Source of the DNA: Paenibacillus tyrphae
GTDB taxonomy: Bacteria; Bacillota; Bacilli; Paenibacillales; NBRC-103111
Direction of reading: 5' to 3'
Assembly (NCBI RefSeq): GCF_024158745.1
Contig: NZ_JAMZAW010000011.1
Location: 124,001-188,000, forward strand
Length of the DNA: 64,000 nucleotides
In this document: piece after piece, positions 61,452-64,000 of the stretch
Layout: each line of letters opens with the position of its first letter
Numbering within the stretch: the stretch's first letter is position 1
Notes under the pieces: generated by a model
Told to the model about the DNA's origin: nothing
The model's input: the letters and a program-made list of their open reading frames with translations, nothing else
Database searches by the model: none
Program-made: the position numbers and the translations under genes

Positions 61452-62357
61452 ATGCAACAGGTCATAACGGAATTGCTGAGCGGGTCCTGCGGCGAGTTGC
61501 GGCTGAACGAACCGCTTGCCCCTTACACCACGTGGAAAATCGGAGGTCCGGCCGACATTCTGCTCATTCCCCGTACACGATCGCAGCTTATCGATGCGAT
61601 AAAGCTGCTGAACCGGCACCAAACTCCATGGACGGCGCTGGGACGGGGCTCCAACATGCTTATAACCGACAAAGGGATACGGGGCGTGGTCATTAAGCTC
61701 GGGGATGCTCTGGAAACCGTACGGTTCGAAGGGGAACTCGTCTATGCCGGCGGAGCCTATTCGTTCATTAAGCTGTCGGTGATGGCGGGCAAGGAAGGCT
61801 TGACCGGCCTGGAGTTCGCGGGGGGCATTCCGGGAACCGTGGGAGGCGCCGTCTACATGAACGCCGGGGCGCACGGGTCTGATGTGTCACGCATCTTATT
61901 GCGGGCTGAAGTACTGCTCCCGACAGGGGAGTTGGTGACGCTGAACAATGAGGATTTGGCTTATGCTTACCGACATTCGATTCTGCAGACGAAGCCGGGG
62001 ATTGTGACTGAGGCGATATTCCAGCTGCGGTATGGGGACCGCAAGGAGATTGCCGCTACACTTGCGTCGTACAAAGACCGGAGGCTGCGGACGCAGCCGC
62101 TGCAGCTTGCTTGCGCCGGAAGCGTCTTTCGCAATCCTCAAGGACACTTCGCCGCCAAGCTGATCGAGGAAGCCGGACTTAAAGGCCTTCGGGTCGGCGG
62201 AGCCGAAGTATCGCCGCTGCACGCCAACTTCATTGTCAACACCGGGCAGGCGACGGCCCACGACGTGCTCACCCTGATCGAACAAGTCAAGACTGCCGTG
62301 AATGAGAAGTTCGGCGTCTCCCTTGTACCTGAAGTATTGGTGGTGGGTGAGCGGTAA
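61452..62357 (+). CDS. murB: UDP-N-acetylenolpyruvoylglucosamine reductase MurB
   Basis: 301 residues from ATG 61452 with GGAGG 8 bases upstream (the frame is open to 61326 but the extension is Arg/Ser-rich and without a ribosome site). FAD-dependent reduction to UDP-MurNAc. PYTTWKIGGPADILLI near 27, GLEFAGGIPGTVGGAVYMNA near 119, catalytic CAGSVFRNP near 224. Type II MurB. The 197-base gap to murG carries a hairpin and a weak possible sporulation promoter. Confidence 0.95.
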   Translation: MQQVITELLSGSCGELRLNEPLAPYTTWKIGGPADILLIPRTRSQLIDAIKLLNRHQTPWTALGRGSNMLITDKGIRGVVIKLGDALETVRFEGELVYAGGAYSFIKLSVMAGKEGLTGLEFAGGIPGTVGGAVYMNAGAHGSDVSRILLRAEVLLPTGELVTLNNEDLAYAYRHSILQTKPGIVTEAIFQLRYGDRKEIAATLASYKDRRLRTQPLQLACAGSVFRNPQGHFAAKLIEEAGLKGLRVGGAEVSPLHANFIVNTGQATAHDVLTLIEQVKTAVNEKFGVSLVPEVLVVGER

Positions 62358-62372
62358 ATCGGAGGTGGGACT

Positions 62373-63641
62373 TTGGAAAAGTTGGTTATCGAAGGCGGGA
62401 AACCTCTCTCGGGAGCCATCAGAATTCACGGTGCGAAAAACGCCGCTTTGCCCATTCTGGCAGCCAGTATCATGGCGGAAGGAACGATCACGATTGAGAA
62501 CGTGCCGGATTTGTCGGACATTCACGTGATGCTCGGCATTTTGCGGGCGCTGGGATGCAAGGCGGAGTTGGTCGGGGATAACGTAACCGTGAGTACGAAC
62601 GCCGTTCATCAGTTTCATATTCCCGAAAGCCTGATGAGCCAAATGCGATCCTCCATTTTCTTGATGGGCCCTCTGCTTTCCCGTCTCGGACGCGTGGAGC
62701 TGTATCAACCGGGCGGCTGTGCGATCGGCGAGCGAAAAATCGATCTGCACCTGCGAGGGCTAGCAGCCCTGGGAGCGCATATCGAGGAAAACGGCAGCCA
62801 GATCGTATGTACGGCCAATGAGCTGCAGGGTGCGGAAATCGTGCTCGATTATCCGAGCGTGGGCGCGACCGAAAACATCATGATGGCCGCCGCGATGGCC
62901 CGGGGGATGACGACGATCATCAATGCGGCCCGAGAACCCGAAATTCAGGATTTGCAAAACTTTTTGAACGCCATGGGCGCCCGTATTATCGGAGCCGGTA
63001 CGGATACGATCACCATCGAAGGCGTATCGGAATTAACCCCCTGTACTTACCGGATCATTCCCGATCGCATCGTAGCCGGCACGCTGATGATTGCCGCTGC
63101 GGTTACCAGAGGAAACGTGACGCTGGAGAAGGTTTGTCCGGCTCATCTGACCTCCGCCATTCACGTGCTCAAGCGGGCAGGTGTTCAAATCACAATTAAC
63201 GGTGATATAATGAACGTGTGCGCTCTCAGCCGGCCGAAATCGGTGGAGAGGATCGTGACTTCGCCTTATCCGTCGTTCCCCACGGACCTGCAATCTCAAA
63301 TCATGGTGCTTCTCAGTCTTGCCGACGGAGTAAGCATCGTGAAGGAAACCGTATTTGAAGGACGATTCAAGCATGTAGACGAACTGTCGCGCATGGGAGC
63401 GGATATCCGGGTAGATTTGAACTCGGCTTATATCCGGGGAGTGCCCAGACTGTATGGCGCCACCGTGGAAGCGACCGACCTACGGGCCGGCGCTGCGCTC
63501 GTCATCGCCGGATTGGCGGCTCAGGGATCAACCGTCATCGAACAAATCCATCATATCGACCGGGGGTACGACCGGATTGAACTGATGCTCGCGTCACTTG
63601 GGGCGGGCATTCATCGTACGACGCCGGTGCCTACGGAGTAG
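62373..63641 (+). CDS. murA: UDP-N-acetylglucosamine 1-carboxyvinyltransferase MurA
   Basis: 422 residues from a TTG at 62373 with GGAGGTGGGA upstream. First committed step of peptidoglycan synthesis; target of fosfomycin. KNAALPILAASIMAEG near 21, MRSSIFLMGPLLSRLG near 90, catalytic Cys at about 116 in PGGCAIGERKIDLHL, and the C-terminal FPTDLQSQIMVLLSLADG. Its Cys (not Asp) predicts the usual fosfomycin-sensitive form. Located between murB and divIB. Confidence 0.97.
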   Translation: MEKLVIEGGKPLSGAIRIHGAKNAALPILAASIMAEGTITIENVPDLSDIHVMLGILRALGCKAELVGDNVTVSTNAVHQFHIPESLMSQMRSSIFLMGPLLSRLGRVELYQPGGCAIGERKIDLHLRGLAALGAHIEENGSQIVCTANELQGAEIVLDYPSVGATENIMMAAAMARGMTTIINAAREPEIQDLQNFLNAMGARIIGAGTDTITIEGVSELTPCTYRIIPDRIVAGTLMIAAAVTRGNVTLEKVCPAHLTSAIHVLKRAGVQITINGDIMNVCALSRPKSVERIVTSPYPSFPTDLQSQIMVLLSLADGVSIVKETVFEGRFKHVDELSRMGADIRVDLNSAYIRGVPRLYGATVEATDLRAGAALVIAGLAAQGSTVIEQIHHIDRGYDRIELMLASLGAGIHRTTPVPTE

Positions 63642-63891
63642 CACTTTATACATCCATATGACCACAGCCGCTGGAATATCCCTTTTTCCATGGGAGAAGG
63701 GATACCCTGCGGTTTACATATTCCGTATTTGATTTGCGTTATCGTGCAGTCGATGTCGGCAATGCGGGTGAGGACAACCGTTCCGGCCCAGCCTGCGGAC
63801 GGCTCCCGTCCTGTCCGGGACAAGCTGCCCGGTGCAAAAGCGTACAGAGCCTGCCATGCGGGCTTTGTTGCGTTCAGAAGAGGAGGCACCT

Positions 63892-64000
63892 ATGGAAGAC
63901 AGACTCCCAGTGATCAAGAAACCGAATCCGAAAAGCCGGAGCAACAAGAAGCTGCTGGTATTTTTATTTATCTTTTTTATTACGCTCCTGCTGATTCTCT
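63892..64000 (+). CDS. divIB: DivIB/FtsQ cell-division protein, 5' part only
   Basis: First 36 codons, running off the window. Basic N-terminus (MEDRLPVIKKPNPKSRSNKK) then the start of a membrane helix (LLVFLFIFFITLLLIL). GAGGAGG ribosome site before the ATG. Identity rests on this topology and on position after murB/murA. The 250 bases before it hold an 8-bp hairpin (TATCCCTT/AAGGGATA at 63675-63702) and no other gene. Confidence 0.75.
   Translation, partial: MEDRLPVIKKPNPKSRSNKKLLVFLFIFFITLLLIL

Noticed and set aside
1-64000. Mobile element, prophage, defence island or rRNA/tRNA genes
   Set aside because: No transposase, integrase, phage structural, restriction or toxin-antitoxin protein, no terminal repeats and no tRNA-like cloverleaf were recognised; gene order is that of conserved core chromosome.

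Overview
The window is a stretch of Bacillota chromosome, most likely Paenibacillus or a close relative. The evidence is the gene order (era-yqzL-recO-ppsR-yaiI-dnaG-rpoD-trmK-Nif3, then rnpB; a typA/ylaH/PhoH cluster; bshC; and a complete mraZ-to-divIB cluster with murF and murA included), the sporulation genes (spoVD, spoVE, rsfA, a YhcN/YlaJ-type lipoprotein), a DNPR-type meso-DAP MurE, and moderately GC-rich, strongly plus-biased coding. No tRNA, 16S/23S rRNA, insertion sequence, prophage gene or CRISPR array was seen.

Layout. 1-6.2 kb: phoH, pgpH (c-di-AMP phosphodiesterase), ybeY, dgkA-like kinase, cdd, era and yqzL, a tightly overlapping operon for RNA/ribosome maturation and lipid/nucleoside salvage. 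6.2-14.7 kb: recO, a 393-base non-coding stretch that looks like a small RNA unit, ppsR, yaiI, dnaG, rpoD, an unknown membrane protein, trmK and a Nif3-family gene. 14.7-15.2 kb: RNase P RNA with its own promoter and terminator. 15.2-20.6 kb: a minus-strand subtilisin-like protease, ypuI, a cytosolic GH15-type glycosidase, small unknown genes and a lytic transglycosylase. 20.7-30.3 kb: nifZ-thiI, a TerC protein, typA, ylaH, two short unknown genes, a PNPOx-like gene, a sporulation lipoprotein, a PIN-PhoH protein and a frameshifted unknown gene. 30.3-36.7 kb: two minus-strand envelope proteins of unknown function, a MidA-like methyltransferase, a DUF2626 protein, rsfA with a forespore-type promoter, panE, a DUF3397 protein and a frameshifted ComFB-like gene. 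36.7-42.8 kb: an oppABCDF oligopeptide importer. 42.8-47.1 kb: bshC, ahcY and a DUF4349 lipoprotein. 47.1-64 kb: the division and cell-wall cluster mraZ, rsmH, ftsL, pbpB, spoVD, murE, murF, mraY, murD, spoVE, murG, murB, murA and the start of divIB.

How it fits together. The right-hand 17 kb encodes nearly the whole cytoplasmic and membrane pathway from UDP-GlcNAc to lipid II (MurA, B, D, E, F, MraY, MurG; murC is outside) plus the SEDS/PBP pair for spore cortex (SpoVE/SpoVD). It is headed by the regulator MraZ with a four-repeat operator directly upstream. The left-hand part is informational housekeeping (primase, housekeeping sigma factor, RNase P, YbeY, Era, RecO).

I did not find a clearly new multi-gene system; this is mostly conserved chromosomal core. 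The best candidates for a second look are the promoter-plus-terminator small RNA unit at 7.0-7.24 kb, two single-base frameshifts (29.8-30.3 kb and 36.5-36.7 kb), the structured oppA-oppB intergenic RNA, and an uncharacterised pair of envelope proteins at 30.3-32.5 kb. Start codons, domain names and regulation are read from the sequence by eye; nothing was searched against a database.
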